DNA of 64,000 nt from Rhodospirillales bacterium (GCA_020638295.1 JACKIU010000002.1:558001-622000), one strand, 5' to 3'. Shown: positions 16,275 to 26,502, numbered from the stretch's first letter. The notes: generated from the letters alone by a model not told the origin. Numbers and translations are program-made.

Positions 16275-19265
16275 ATGAGTGCGGGCGGCCCCAACATCAC
16301 CACCATTCCCGCCGGTCTGCCCTTTTCCCGGCTGCTGGCCGCGGATCTGCTCAACCAATATAAGGCCCGCGAAAACCATTTAAGCGAAGTGCTCATCCTG
16401 CTGCCCACCCGCCGCGCCTGCCGCGTCCTCCAAGACAGCTTTTTAGAACTGCGCGGTTCAAAACCCATGATCCTGCCACGCCTCCAACCCATCGGCGATC
16501 TCGATGAAGAAGAACTCTCCCTCTCCATCACCGGCCAAAGCGGCGGCGACCACGCCTGGTCATTGCCCGGTGCTTTGCCGCCGCTCCAACGCCAGATCCT
16601 GCTGGCCAAGCTGATCCGCCAGATCCATCAGGATGAAAGCAGCCCTTTAGGCCAATCGCACGAACAATCCCTCAAACTGGCGAGGGCCCTCGGCCAGTTG
16701 ATGGACCATATCTATACCGAAAATCTCGACATGGCCGATCTGGCGGGCCTCGTGCCCGAGGATTTTGCCGAGCACTGGCAAATCACCCTCAAATTCCTCG
16801 AAATCCTCAGCGAGCATTGGCCGAAAATTCTCGCCGAAAAGCACCTCATTGACGCCGCCGACCGCCGCAACCGCCTTATTCTGGCTCTAGCCAAATTCTG
16901 GCAAACCAACCCGCCAGCCACCCCCGTCATCGGCGCCGGTTCAACCGGTTCAATCCCCGCCACCGCGCGCCTGCTTTCGGTCATCGCCCATTTGCCCAAA
17001 GGTCAAGTCATCCTGCCGGGCTATGATCCGCATATCGACATGGACAGCTGGAACGCCTTAAGCGAATCCCACCCCCAGTACGGCTTTAAACAGCTCCTCA
17101 CCCACATGAAGGCCCAGCGCGAAGACGTCACGCTTTTCAAAGGCGCAAACAGTAATGAACACGCACTGAACCGCCAGTTCCTCACCCGTGAGCTTATGCG
17201 CCCGGCGCAAACGGCTGAGCGCTGGGCCGATATCATCACCAATGAAAACGCCGTGCAAACCGTGAGCAGCGCTCTCAAAAACCTGACGCGCATCACCTGC
17301 GCCCAGCCCCGCGAAGAGGCCGAAGCCATCGCCCTGATGATGCGTCAAACCTTGGAAAACCCGGGCCAAACCGCCTGCCTGATTACGCCCGATCGAGAAC
17401 TGGCCGCCCGCGTTGCCAGCGCCTGTAGCCGATGGAGCATTACCATTGACGACTCGGCAGGTCAATCCCTGCACCGCCTGCCCTTGGGCATTTACCTGCG
17501 CGCCATCCTTGAGGCCTGTACGCAGAATTTCGCCCCGATCGCCCTGCTCAGCCTGCTCAAACACGGCCTGTGCCAAACAGGCAAGCCGGAACACATCGCC
17601 GCCCTTGACCTCTCCTTACGCGGCAACAAGCCTTCTCCCGGCTTTGCAGGCCTGCGCACCCATATCGAAAACCGCGAGCGGCTGGATAAAGACACGCGCA
17701 CACACGCCCTTGAGTTCCTAAGCCAACTCGAAACCATCTTCGCCCCAATCACCGAACTCTCCAAAACCCCGGCCAGCTTCACAAAATGGCTCAGCGCGCA
17801 TCTCACCTTGGCCGAAGGCCTAAGCACCAACCAACACCAATCCGGCGCGGAAATCCTCTGGTATGGGGAAACCGGCCGCCACGCCAGCCGCTTTTTCGCC
17901 GAACTCTTCGAACACACCCAAAATCTCGAAGCACTCAGCCTGCGCGATTACGCGGCCATTCTCTCCCATTTCATGGACCAGAGCCAAATCCGCCCGGCCT
18001 TTGGCACTCACCCGCGCCTGCAAATTCTCGGCACGTTAGAGGCCCGCCTCATCGATGCCGACCTCGTCATTCTCGGCGGACTGAACGAAGGCACGTGGCC
18101 GCCCGAGCCCGCCGCCGATCCGTGGATGTCCCGGCCCATGCGCAAAGAGTTCGGCCTGCCCGCCCCTGAACGCAGCATCGGTCTGGCCGCCCATGATTTT
18201 GTCCAAGGCCTGTGCGCCCCGCGTGTTGTCCTCATCCGCGCCGAAAACCAGGACGGCGCCCCGACTGTGCCCGCCCGCTGGCTCCAGCGCCTCGACGCCG
18301 TCCTTCAGGCCGCGCAAATCACCTCGCCACAAAACGACGACCTCCTGCACTGGGCCCGTCAGCTCGACTATGCGCCGAACATCAAACCCATCGCCGCCCC
18401 GGCCCCTCGCCCACCGCTCGAAGCCAGACCGCGCCGCCTATCCGTAACCAAAATCGAAACATGGCTGCGCGACCCGTACGCAATTTACGCCCGCTATATC
18501 CTTGGCCTCAAACCGCTCGACCCGCTCGAAAAACCCATCGATGCCGCCGAACGCGGCCAGCTTCTGCATAAAATCCTCGAGCGTTACGTTCTTGAAACCC
18601 GCGAGAGCCTGCCTGCGGGCAGTGATGCCCGTTTGCTGGAAATCGCCCGCGAGGAAATCGATGCCCGCCGCGACGACCCGCATCTCTGGAACTTTTGGGG
18701 ACCGCGCTTTGCCAAAACCGCCCGCTGGCTGGATTCCCACGAGCGGGACTGGCGCGCAGCCACCCGCAATCTCGCTGTCGAAGCCGAAGGCGCTATCGAC
18801 ATTCCGGCCGCAGGCGGCAACTTCAAACTCACCGCCATTGCCGACCGCATCGATTTAATGGCGGACGGTACCGCCGCACTGATCGATTACAAATCCGGCG
18901 GCACGTACACCCCAAAAGCCATCGAAACCGGCGCCCTGCCTCAGCTCGCTTTAGAAGCCCTCATCCTTGAACATGGCGGCTTCGAAGGCTTGCAGGCCCG
19001 CAAAACTGGATCGCTACAATATTGGGTGCTTAATGGCTCAGGCGCGGGCGCTAAGCTCACCAACTATGACAAGGATATAGACACGCTCACCGCCCAAACC
19101 GCTGAACGCCTCACCGCGCTCATTGCCCGCTATGATGACCCGACCATGCCCTATCTCTGCCAACCGCGCCCTGATCAAGCCCCGCGCTTTAACGACTACG
19201 AACATTTTGAGCGCATCCGTGAATGGGGCCTCAGCGCCGAAAACGAAGACACGGAGGCCGCATGA
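16275..19265 (+). CDS. addB: Double-strand break repair protein AddB (alphaproteobacterial type)
   Basis: 996 residues. AddB pairs with AddA to resect broken DNA ends up to a recombination hotspot and load RecA. The N-terminal half is an inactivated helicase-like region (VLILLPTRRACRVLQDSFLE is the relic of helicase motif I, without Walker lysine). The C-terminal 250 residues form a PD-(D/E)XK nuclease: RGQLLHKILERYV, IADRIDLMADG and LIDYKSGGTYTP, then the QL-x-LEA helix. The four cysteines of the iron-sulfur cluster in Bacillus AddB are not evident. The stop overlaps the addA start as ATGA. Confidence 0.92.
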   Translation: MSAGGPNITTIPAGLPFSRLLAADLLNQYKARENHLSEVLILLPTRRACRVLQDSFLELRGSKPMILPRLQPIGDLDEEELSLSITGQSGGDHAWSLPGALPPLQRQILLAKLIRQIHQDESSPLGQSHEQSLKLARALGQLMDHIYTENLDMADLAGLVPEDFAEHWQITLKFLEILSEHWPKILAEKHLIDAADRRNRLILALAKFWQTNPPATPVIGAGSTGSIPATARLLSVIAHLPKGQVILPGYDPHIDMDSWNALSESHPQYGFKQLLTHMKAQREDVTLFKGANSNEHALNRQFLTRELMRPAQTAERWADIITNENAVQTVSSALKNLTRITCAQPREEAEAIALMMRQTLENPGQTACLITPDRELAARVASACSRWSITIDDSAGQSLHRLPLGIYLRAILEACTQNFAPIALLSLLKHGLCQTGKPEHIAALDLSLRGNKPSPGFAGLRTHIENRERLDKDTRTHALEFLSQLETIFAPITELSKTPASFTKWLSAHLTLAEGLSTNQHQSGAEILWYGETGRHASRFFAELFEHTQNLEALSLRDYAAILSHFMDQSQIRPAFGTHPRLQILGTLEARLIDADLVILGGLNEGTWPPEPAADPWMSRPMRKEFGLPAPERSIGLAAHDFVQGLCAPRVVLIRAENQDGAPTVPARWLQRLDAVLQAAQITSPQNDDLLHWARQLDYAPNIKPIAAPAPRPPLEARPRRLSVTKIETWLRDPYAIYARYILGLKPLDPLEKPIDAAERGQLLHKILERYVLETRESLPAGSDARLLEIAREEIDARRDDPHLWNFWGPRFAKTARWLDSHERDWRAATRNLAVEAEGAIDIPAAGGNFKLTAIADRIDLMADGTAALIDYKSGGTYTPKAIETGALPQLALEALILEHGGFEGLQARKTGSLQYWVLNGSGAGAKLTNYDKDIDTLTAQTAERLTALIARYDDPTMPYLCQPRPDQAPRFNDYEHFERIREWGLSAENEDTEAA

Positions 19266-22200
19266 GCACGCAAGCAGCCCGAACGCAAGAAACCATCCGC
19301 GAGACCGACCCCAACGTTTTGCAACGCCGCGCCTCACAACCCAATGCTTCCATCTGGGTCAGCGCCTCGGCCGGCACAGGCAAAACCAAGGTCCTGACCG
19401 ACCGCGTCCTGCGCCTGCTCTTACCGCGCGAGGAAAAACCCGGTCAGATCATTCCCGGCGCCCCGGCCCACAAAATCCTCTGCCTGACCTTCACCAAGGC
19501 TGCGGCCAGCGAAATGGCCCTGCGCATCGCCAAAACCCTGCGCAGCTGGGCGGTTATGCCGCTTGATGGCCCTCAAGACACCCCCTGCCTCACCCGCGAG
19601 CTGGAAAATCTTTTGAGCCGCGCGCCGACCAAAACCGAAATCAAGGCCGCCCGTAAACTCTTCGCCGACACCATTGATGTGCCCGGCGGTCTCAAAATCA
19701 TGACCATCCACGCCTTTTGTCAGTCGATCCTCGGACGTTTCCCTTTAGAAGCCGGGATCAACCCGCATCTCACCATTCTCGAAGATGCGGCGGCCAAAAA
19801 CCTGCTGGCGGCCGCCCGCGCCAAAGCCTTTTCAAAGGCCGAAGCGGAGACTGGCTCACCCCTGTCGGACGCCCTTGACCATATCGCCTCACAGATCAAC
19901 GAAGACCAGTTCCTCAACCTGCTCCGAGCCATCACCGGCGAACGCCGCCAGCTTGAACGCCTGAAAGCACGCTATTTCAACCTCGACGGCCTCTACACCG
20001 CCTTGTGCAATCATCTCGGCATTACCCCCGGCATCGATCCCGATGAGCTGCGCCTGCAAGGCTGCGCGGATACCGCCTTTGATGAGCGCGCCCTGCGCGC
20101 CGCCGCGCTGACCATGCAAAACGGTAGCAAAACCGATCAGACCCGTGCGGCAATCCTTTTAAACTGGCTGGCTGCAGCGCTTACGCAACGCGTCGCCGAT
20201 TATACCGACTACCAGCAAACCTTTCTGACTGGCGAGGGACAAATCCGCGCCAACATCGCCACTAAAAAACTTTGTGACGCCAACCCACAAATTCTCGAAC
20301 CCCTCACCCGCGAAGCCGAGCGCCTGATGCAGCTGGGCGACCACATCGCCGCCAGCGTCAGCGCCGCACTCACCCGCGATATATTGCTACTCGGCGAGGC
20401 CATTCTGGATGAATACCAAACCCTCAAAACCGCCCACGGTGCGCTCGATTTCGACGACCTCATCCTCACCACCCTTGACCTGCTCCATGGTAAAACCATG
20501 GGCCTCGATCCCAAAACCGTCGGCAGTTGGGTCCATTACAAACTCGATCAGGGCCTTGATCACATCCTGATTGACGAAGCCCAGGACACCAACCCCGAAC
20601 AATGGCAAATCATCGAAGCCCTGTGCGATGAGTTCTATAACGCCGCCCCGTATAATGATACGATACGAACCGTATTTACAGTAGGCGATGAAAAACAATC
20701 CATCTACAGCTTCCAGCGCGCCTCGCCCGAAGAATTCGCGCGCATGCAAAGCCATTTCAAACACAGGGCGCAAACCGCTGGCCAAGCCTTCGACACCGTA
20801 CCGATGAACATCTCCTTCCGCTCGACCAAAAGCGTTCTGACCGCCGTCGATGCCGTGTTTGCTGATCCTGCAGCCCGCAAAGGACTGGGAGAACTCCCTG
20901 TCGAACACACCGCCTTTCGCTGCGGGGCCGCCGGGCTTGTCGAACTCTGGCCCGCCTTTGAATGCGATGAGAGCGAACAAGCCGATCTCTGGACGCCGCT
21001 GACCGCCAGCGAAGAAGCCCAGACGGGGCGCAAGAAACTGGCCGTTCATATCGCCCGCACCGTCAAAGGCTGGCTTGATGACGGCGAAGAACTCCCCTCC
21101 AAAGGCCGCCCCATCCGCCCCGGCGATATCATGATTCTGGTGCGCACCCGCTCGGCCCTTGTCAATCAGATCGCCCGTGAACTCAAAACCCTGAATATCC
21201 CGCTCAGCGGCCTTGACCGCCTTATCCTATCCGAAGAAATCGCCGTTCAGGACCTGCTCGCCGCCGGGACATGCGCCCTACAACCTTATGATGACCTCAC
21301 CCTCGCCAGCCTGCTCAAATCCCCGCTGCTGGGCTTAAGTGAAGACGAGATCTTCGCACTCTGTGCCGGACGCGGAAAAACCCCGCTCTGGGACATTCTA
21401 CAGGCCTCAGACCACCATGAAATCACCGCCTATATCCGCAAACTGCTCGCGCTGGCCAAAACCGCTACACCCTTTGCCTTTTTCTCCCATATCCTGCAAA
21501 CCCCCTGCCCGGTCGACCCGATGAGCGCCCGGTGCGCGCTGCTGGCCCGCTTGGGTAAAGACGCAAGCGATCCGCTCGATGAACTGCTCAGCTTGGCCCG
21601 CGCCCACGAACAAAATGCCAGCCAAGCCCCGTCCTCCCTGCAAAGCTTCATCCACGAGCAAACTGCTGCGCGCGAAGAGCTCAAACGCGAACATAACAGC
21701 GATGACGATGCGGCAGAACACGGCGAAATCCGCATCATGACCGTCCACGGCTCCAAAGGCCTCCAGGCCCCGATCGTCATCATGCCCGATACCATCACAA
21801 CCGGCGCGCGCAACCCCGCCCGCACGGAAAAACGCCTGCTCTGGCCCAGCCAGACAGGACAGGATTTCCCGCTCTGGTCCCCGCGCAAAGACCTCGACCA
21901 CCAAACCTACCGCACCGCCATGGCCACACTGGATGAACGCCTTGAGGAAGAATATCGCCGCCTGCTCTATGTCGCCATGACCCGCGCCGAGGACCGCCTT
22001 TATATCGGCGGAGCCTTAAGCAAAAGCCAAAGCCGCGATAAAATCCCTCCCGGCTGCTGGTATGACCTGATAGCCACCGGCCTGCAAAGCCTTGAAGACA
22101 CGCAAGATCTCGATGACGGCACCTTACGCCTCACCAACCCACAAACCAAAGACGTGGCCAAACCGCCCGCCAGCACCCCTAAACCAGACCAGCCCGCCGA

Positions 22201-22795
22201 TTTACCGGGTTGGGCACGTACACCGCCACCGCCGGAAAGTCAGACGCCCAAAATCATTCGTCCCTCGCACATCGCCGATACAGCGCTGTCACCACTGCAA
22301 AGCACCAATAACCGGCGTTTCCTGCGCGGGAACCTCACCCACAAGCTGCTCCAGATTCTGCCTGCCATTCCGCCGGAAAACCGTGAAAACACCGCCCATG
22401 CTTTCCTTGAACGCTACGCCAGTGATTTCAGCGATGACATCCGCGCCAATATCGCCGCCGAAACCTTCAAAGTCCTCAATCACCCTGATTTCGCCGCACT
22501 CTTTGCCCCCGGCTCAATGGCCGAAGTCCCGATCAGCGGTCATCTCGAAAGCCAAGGCCTCATCAACGGCCAGATCGACCGCCTGCATATCGGGGAAAGC
22601 GCCATTTTAATCATCGATTACAAAACCAACCGTCCGCCGCCGCAAAGCGCCGATCAAATCCCGCAAATCTACCGCGACCAGATGCGCACCTACGCCGCCG
22701 TGCTCAAACAAATCCATCCGGACCACACCATCAAGGCCGCTTTATTGTGGACAGACGGACCGATTCTCATGCCTCTTGATCTTGAAATCATGTAA
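19262..22795 (+). CDS. addA: Double-strand break repair helicase-nuclease AddA
   Basis: 1177 residues from the ATG at 19262, which overlaps the addB stop by four bases. UvrD-type helicase motifs are in order: Walker A SASAGTGKTKVLTDRV (about residues 32-40), motif Ia LCLTFTKAAASEMALRI, motif II ILIDEAQDTNPEQW, motif III VGDEKQSIYSFQ, motif V IMTVHGSKGLQAPIV and motif VI YVAMTRAEDRLYI. The C-terminal nuclease is HIGESAILIIDYKTNRPPP. An internal ATG-like start 13 codons earlier (19223) lies inside addB and lacks support. trxA follows after 58 bases. Confidence 0.95.
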   Translation: MSTQAARTQETIRETDPNVLQRRASQPNASIWVSASAGTGKTKVLTDRVLRLLLPREEKPGQIIPGAPAHKILCLTFTKAAASEMALRIAKTLRSWAVMPLDGPQDTPCLTRELENLLSRAPTKTEIKAARKLFADTIDVPGGLKIMTIHAFCQSILGRFPLEAGINPHLTILEDAAAKNLLAAARAKAFSKAEAETGSPLSDALDHIASQINEDQFLNLLRAITGERRQLERLKARYFNLDGLYTALCNHLGITPGIDPDELRLQGCADTAFDERALRAAALTMQNGSKTDQTRAAILLNWLAAALTQRVADYTDYQQTFLTGEGQIRANIATKKLCDANPQILEPLTREAERLMQLGDHIAASVSAALTRDILLLGEAILDEYQTLKTAHGALDFDDLILTTLDLLHGKTMGLDPKTVGSWVHYKLDQGLDHILIDEAQDTNPEQWQIIEALCDEFYNAAPYNDTIRTVFTVGDEKQSIYSFQRASPEEFARMQSHFKHRAQTAGQAFDTVPMNISFRSTKSVLTAVDAVFADPAARKGLGELPVEHTAFRCGAAGLVELWPAFECDESEQADLWTPLTASEEAQTGRKKLAVHIARTVKGWLDDGEELPSKGRPIRPGDIMILVRTRSALVNQIARELKTLNIPLSGLDRLILSEEIAVQDLLAAGTCALQPYDDLTLASLLKSPLLGLSEDEIFALCAGRGKTPLWDILQASDHHEITAYIRKLLALAKTATPFAFFSHILQTPCPVDPMSARCALLARLGKDASDPLDELLSLARAHEQNASQAPSSLQSFIHEQTAAREELKREHNSDDDAAEHGEIRIMTVHGSKGLQAPIVIMPDTITTGARNPARTEKRLLWPSQTGQDFPLWSPRKDLDHQTYRTAMATLDERLEEEYRRLLYVAMTRAEDRLYIGGALSKSQSRDKIPPGCWYDLIATGLQSLEDTQDLDDGTLRLTNPQTKDVAKPPASTPKPDQPADLPGWARTPPPPESQTPKIIRPSHIADTALSPLQSTNNRRFLRGNLTHKLLQILPAIPPENRENTAHAFLERYASDFSDDIRANIAAETFKVLNHPDFAALFAPGSMAEVPISGHLESQGLINGQIDRLHIGESAILIIDYKTNRPPPQSADQIPQIYRDQMRTYAAVLKQIHPDHTIKAALLWTDGPILMPLDLEIM

Positions 22796-22853
22796 CCTAT
22801 ACTCGTTAAAAAACGAATTCACATTTGCGTAGAGACCCCGAAAGGATAAACCC

Positions 22854-23174
22854 ATGCCCAGCGTAGCCGTCACAGACACCAATTTCGAAAGTGAAGTTCT
22901 CCAATCCGATAAACCCGTCGTCGTTGATTTCTGGGCCGAATGGTGCGGGCCGTGCAAACAACTCTCCCCGGTCATTGACGAACTCGCCGCCGATCTCGGC
23001 GATGCCGTCAAAATCGTCAAAGTCAATATCGACGAAGCCCCCGAAGCCCCGACCAAATACGGTGTGCGCGGCGTCCCCACCCTGATGATTTTCAAGGACG
23101 GTCAACTCGTCGACACTCGCGTCGGCGGCATGCCAAAGTCACAACTTCAGGAATGGATTGAGAGACAGGTTTAA
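22854..23174 (+). CDS. trxA: Thioredoxin 1
   Basis: 106 residues, one thioredoxin fold with the active site WAEWCGPCKQLSP (C31 and C34) and the cis-proline in VRGVPTLMIFKDG. It is the general dithiol reductant, and would recycle Bcp encoded at 1.2 kb. AAGGAT stands seven bases before the ATG. Its place after addAB is a frequent alphaproteobacterial arrangement. Confidence 0.95.
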   Translation: MPSVAVTDTNFESEVLQSDKPVVVDFWAEWCGPCKQLSPVIDELAADLGDAVKIVKVNIDEAPEAPTKYGVRGVPTLMIFKDGQLVDTRVGGMPKSQLQEWIERQV

Positions 23175-23250
23175 GATGAGTATTTGAGTAGGACAGTTAA
23201 ACAGTGGGTTAGACTCGGCAAACACCGCACTACCCCACTAGCAAACTTTT

Positions 23251-23799
23251 CTACTTACTCACTTCCGAAGACATCACCATGATAATCTGGCGGCCTTCCA
23301 TTTTCGGCTGCAGATCAACCTTGCTCACATCAGAAAGCTCTTCAACCGTACGTTTGAGCAAATCAAACCCGATATCTTGGTGCGCCATTTCACGACCGCG
23401 AAACCGCATGGTCACTTTAACTTTATCGCCATTTTCCAGAAATTTGCGGGCACTGCGCAGCTTAACCTGATAATCATGCTCCTCAATCCCCGGACGGATC
23501 TTGACCTCTTTGACATCGACGGTCTTTTGCTTTTTCCGCGCTTCAGAGGCTTTTTTCTGCTGTTCGTATTTATACTTGCCGTAATCAAGCACCTTACAAA
23601 CCGGCGGTTCGGCATTCGGGGAGATTTCAACCAGATCCAAACCGGCGTCCTCAGCCAGCTTCACAGCCTCATCAACAGACATAACGCCCCTCATCTCACC
23701 ATCCGCATCGACAACGCGAACCTCCAAAGCTGTAATATCGTGATTAATGCGCGGGCCGTCATCCTTGCGCGGCGGGCGGGTATTCATTGGTTTGGCGAT
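23251..23799 (-). CDS. infC: Translation initiation factor IF-3, probably started at an ATC codon
   Basis: IF-3 keeps the 30S subunit free and rejects wrong initiation codons. The protein (182 residues from ATC, 178 from the first ATG) has the N-domain GPRINHDITALEVRVVDADG, the linker region KYKYEQQKKASEARKKQK, and the C-domain VKEVKIRPGIEEHDYQVKL. The ribosome site AAGGAG lies eight bases before an ATC codon at 23799-23797 (ATC GCC AAA CCA ATG), while the first ATG at 23787 is 20 bases away from it. IF-3 genes are known to use AUU or similar codons for self-regulation, so I place the start at the ATC. It lies downstream of thrS and tspO; rpmI and rplT are not in the window. Confidence 0.9.
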   Translation of the reverse strand: MAKPMNTRPPRKDDGPRINHDITALEVRVVDADGEMRGVMSVDEAVKLAEDAGLDLVEISPNAEPPVCKVLDYGKYKYEQQKKASEARKKQKTVDVKEVKIRPGIEEHDYQVKLRSARKFLENGDKVKVTMRFRGREMAHQDIGFDLLKRTVEELSDVSKVDLQPKMEGRQIIMVMSSEVSK

Positions 23800-23921
23800 G
23801 GTTAACTCTCCTTTTCCTTGTTAATACATCAATCAAAAGCATAAATTATAATGATTTGGAAATCATTAATACGGATTTTTCGCTAAATTCGCAAGCATTT
23901 CCCATCGGCGCACACAACGCA

Positions 23922-24386
23922 TCAATTCAGCATCCATATGGAGTAATTCAGATAGGCCGCAAAACAGCCCCACAGCGCAGCGGGGACGACCAGCAGGCTT
24001 GCCCGACGCTCGACATTCCAGGCCACGGCGACAAAAGCCAACATCGCAACCAATAACGCCAAAATCCAGAAGAACCCGAGCGAAATCAGATGAAATTCAA
24101 AGAAAATGAACGTCCAACCCCAGTTTAGAAACATCTGCATCCAATACAGATTTTGCGCAGAAGCGCCGCCCGGTTGCCTGCGCGCACGCCAAATCAAGCA
24201 CCCGGCCAGCGCCAAGAGCGCATAGAGAGAACCCCAAACAATCGGGAACACAATATCCGGCGGATTGAGCGGCGATTTAACCAGCGTGCCATACCAGCCC
24301 ATATTCGCCCGGGTCAGCACGCCAATCCCCCAGCCAATCAACTGGAACGCCACAACCCACAATATAGGAACAACAAACTTCTTCAT
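23922..24386 (-). CDS. TspO/MBR family membrane protein
   Basis: 154 residues with five hydrophobic segments, as usual for this family of tryptophan-rich outer or inner membrane sensory proteins that bind porphyrins. Motifs are WYGTLVKSPLNPPDIVFPIVW (with the LNPP loop and VW-x3-Y), QMFLNWGWTFIFFEF and the last helix PAALWGCFAAYLNYSIWMLN. In Rhodobacter TspO modulates tetrapyrrole and photosynthesis genes; here the role is open. It is inserted between thrS and infC, which are neighbours in many bacteria. Confidence 0.88.
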   Translation of the reverse strand: MKKFVVPILWVVAFQLIGWGIGVLTRANMGWYGTLVKSPLNPPDIVFPIVWGSLYALLALAGCLIWRARRQPGGASAQNLYWMQMFLNWGWTFIFFEFHLISLGFFWILALLVAMLAFVAVAWNVERRASLLVVPAALWGCFAAYLNYSIWMLN

Positions 24387-24513
24387 AAACCTAAGACTAT
24401 CGAATTGCCCGGCGCTGTAAAGCCCAAAACCATTGCCTTCATAAAAATATTATGTTAATTAATGACCATGAAAAATTCTGGTAAACCTTTATATCTTCTA
24501 AAAATCGAAGCCG

Positions 24514-26502
24514 TTAAAACGGAGGCTGCGCTTCTTGCACTAACGCAGCAATAGCCCGCTCGACATTTTCAATCGACTGATCCTTCGACCCCAAACGCCG
24601 GATGGCAACCGTTCGTTCCTCAGCCTCGCGCGCGCCGACGACAAACAGGTTCGGCACCTTGCCTTCGGCGGAATGCTCACGCACCTTGTAATTGATCTTT
24701 TCATTGCGAATATCCAGCTCCGCGCGGATGCCCGCCGCTTTCAACATCACAAAAACCTCACGCGCATATTCATCGGCGCTGTCGGTCACCGTCGCCACCA
24801 CGCATTGCACAGGCGCCAGCCATAACGGCAACTTCCCGGCACAACTTTCAATCAAAATTCCGATAAAACGCTCCAGCGTCCCCAAAACCGCACGATGCAG
24901 CATCACCGGACGGTGCTTGGCACCATCTTCACCGATATAGCTCGCATCGAGCCGCTCAGGCAAAACAAAATCGAGCTGTAACGTCCCGCACTGCCAACTC
25001 CGCCCGATCGCATCGCGAATATGATATTCGACTTTCGGACCGTAAAACGCGCCTTCGCCCTCTTCCTCTTCAAATTCAAGACCCGCCTTGACCAGCGCTT
25101 CCTGCAAACCGGCTTCAGCCTTATCCCAAACCTCGTCTGACCCGGCCCGCGCTTCCGGGCGCAGGGCAAGCACGACGCGCACATCTTCAAACCCCATATC
25201 GGCATAAACATTTTTGATCAACTCACAAAACGCCACCGATTCTTCAGTAATCTGATCCTCGCGGCAAAAAATATGCGCATCATCCTGCGTCATTTGCCGC
25301 ACCCGCATCAAGCCATGCAGTGCGCCATGCGCTTCATTGCGGTGACAACAGCCAAACTCGGCCAGCCGGATTGGCAAATCACGATAGGACTTAATCCCCT
25401 GATTGAAAATCTGCACATGCGCCGGACAGTTCATCGGCTTCAAAGCCATCAGCTTTTCAAACGCCTTGTCCGAAACCACCGGCCCCTCATCATCGGTCGA
25501 AGGAATTTCATCCGGCACTACAAACATATTCTCGCGGTACTTACCCCAGTGCCCGGAGGCCACCCACAATTTGTTATCAATCAATTGCGGCGTTTTAACT
25601 TCCTTATATCCGGCATCATTCACCCGCCGACGAATATACTGCTCCAACGCGTTATAAATCACATACCCCTTCGGATGCCAGAATACCGAGCCCATCGCCT
25701 CTTCCTGAAAATGGTACAGATCCATTTGCTGGCCCAGTTTCCGGTGATCGCGCTTTTCCGCTTCTTCCAGCTGATGCAGATAGTTATTCAGCTCTTTATC
25801 ATTGCGCCACGCCGTCCCGTAAATCCGCGTCAGCACAGCATTCGCGCTATCCCCGCGCCAGTACGCACCAGCCACCTTCAACAGCTTAAACGCCCCGACA
25901 TGTTTTAAATTCGGCAAATGCGGCCCGCGGCAAAGATCGATAAAGCCCGTTTCTCCTTGTGCATAAAGCTGGAAATCATCGGCTTGTTCGGCGCGCTCAA
26001 CGATATCCATTTTATAAGTCTCGCCGCGCTCTTTAAACGCCGCCAGCGTATCGGCCTTCGAATTCAGACTCTTGATTATCGGCGCGCCTGATTCTTTGAT
26101 CTTGCGCATCTCTTTTTCGATGGCCTCAAGATCATCAGTCGACAGCGGGCTTTCAAATTCAATATCGTAGTAAAACCCGTTTTCAATCGTCGGGCCGATC
26201 GCCAGCTTGGCGCTTGGATAAAGGTTTTTCACCGCCCGCGCCAAAAGCTGCGCCGCCACCGTATGGCGCATAATCTCAAGGCCTTCTTCACTATCCAGTG
26301 TAATAACCGCCAACGCCGCATCCGCATAAATCGGATCGCACAAATCGCGCTGCACACCATCCACCGTAACCGCCAACGCCGCCTTGGCCAATGATTTCGA
26401 AATATCCTCAGCGATCTCCAGCCCCGTCACGCCTGCGCCGTAAGACCGGCTGGCACCATCGGGAAGGGTAATCTGTATTTGTTTTTCTGCTTTTTGTTCC
26501 AT
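24514..26502 (-). CDS. thrS: Threonine-tRNA ligase
   Basis: 662 residues. Order: TGS domain (ITLPDGASRSYG), editing domain, class II catalytic core, anticodon domain. The catalytic zinc ligands are in MNCPAHVQIF, the His-rich segment CCHRNEAHGALHGL, and PVMLHRAVLG. The C-terminal VVGAREAEERTVAIRRLG is the anticodon end. In the editing domain the second Cys/His motif is intact (DLCRGPHLPN), but the first is HTVAAQLLARAV, where the usual HxxxH is changed: the second His is replaced by Gln and one residue is added. The start at 26502 gives MEQKAEKQIQITL; a TTG at 26508 would add two residues. It lies 11 bases downstream of the hlyD-like gene. Confidence 0.95.
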   Translation of the reverse strand: MEQKAEKQIQITLPDGASRSYGAGVTGLEIAEDISKSLAKAALAVTVDGVQRDLCDPIYADAALAVITLDSEEGLEIMRHTVAAQLLARAVKNLYPSAKLAIGPTIENGFYYDIEFESPLSTDDLEAIEKEMRKIKESGAPIIKSLNSKADTLAAFKERGETYKMDIVERAEQADDFQLYAQGETGFIDLCRGPHLPNLKHVGAFKLLKVAGAYWRGDSANAVLTRIYGTAWRNDKELNNYLHQLEEAEKRDHRKLGQQMDLYHFQEEAMGSVFWHPKGYVIYNALEQYIRRRVNDAGYKEVKTPQLIDNKLWVASGHWGKYRENMFVVPDEIPSTDDEGPVVSDKAFEKLMALKPMNCPAHVQIFNQGIKSYRDLPIRLAEFGCCHRNEAHGALHGLMRVRQMTQDDAHIFCREDQITEESVAFCELIKNVYADMGFEDVRVVLALRPEARAGSDEVWDKAEAGLQEALVKAGLEFEEEEGEGAFYGPKVEYHIRDAIGRSWQCGTLQLDFVLPERLDASYIGEDGAKHRPVMLHRAVLGTLERFIGILIESCAGKLPLWLAPVQCVVATVTDSADEYAREVFVMLKAAGIRAELDIRNEKINYKVREHSAEGKVPNLFVVGAREAEERTVAIRRLGSKDQSIENVERAIAALVQEAQPPF

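Noticed and set aside
23200..23245. Terminator between trxA and infC
   Set aside because: AGTGGGTTAG and CTACCCCACT pair with a mismatch, but the loop is long and no T tract follows on either side; too weak to list.
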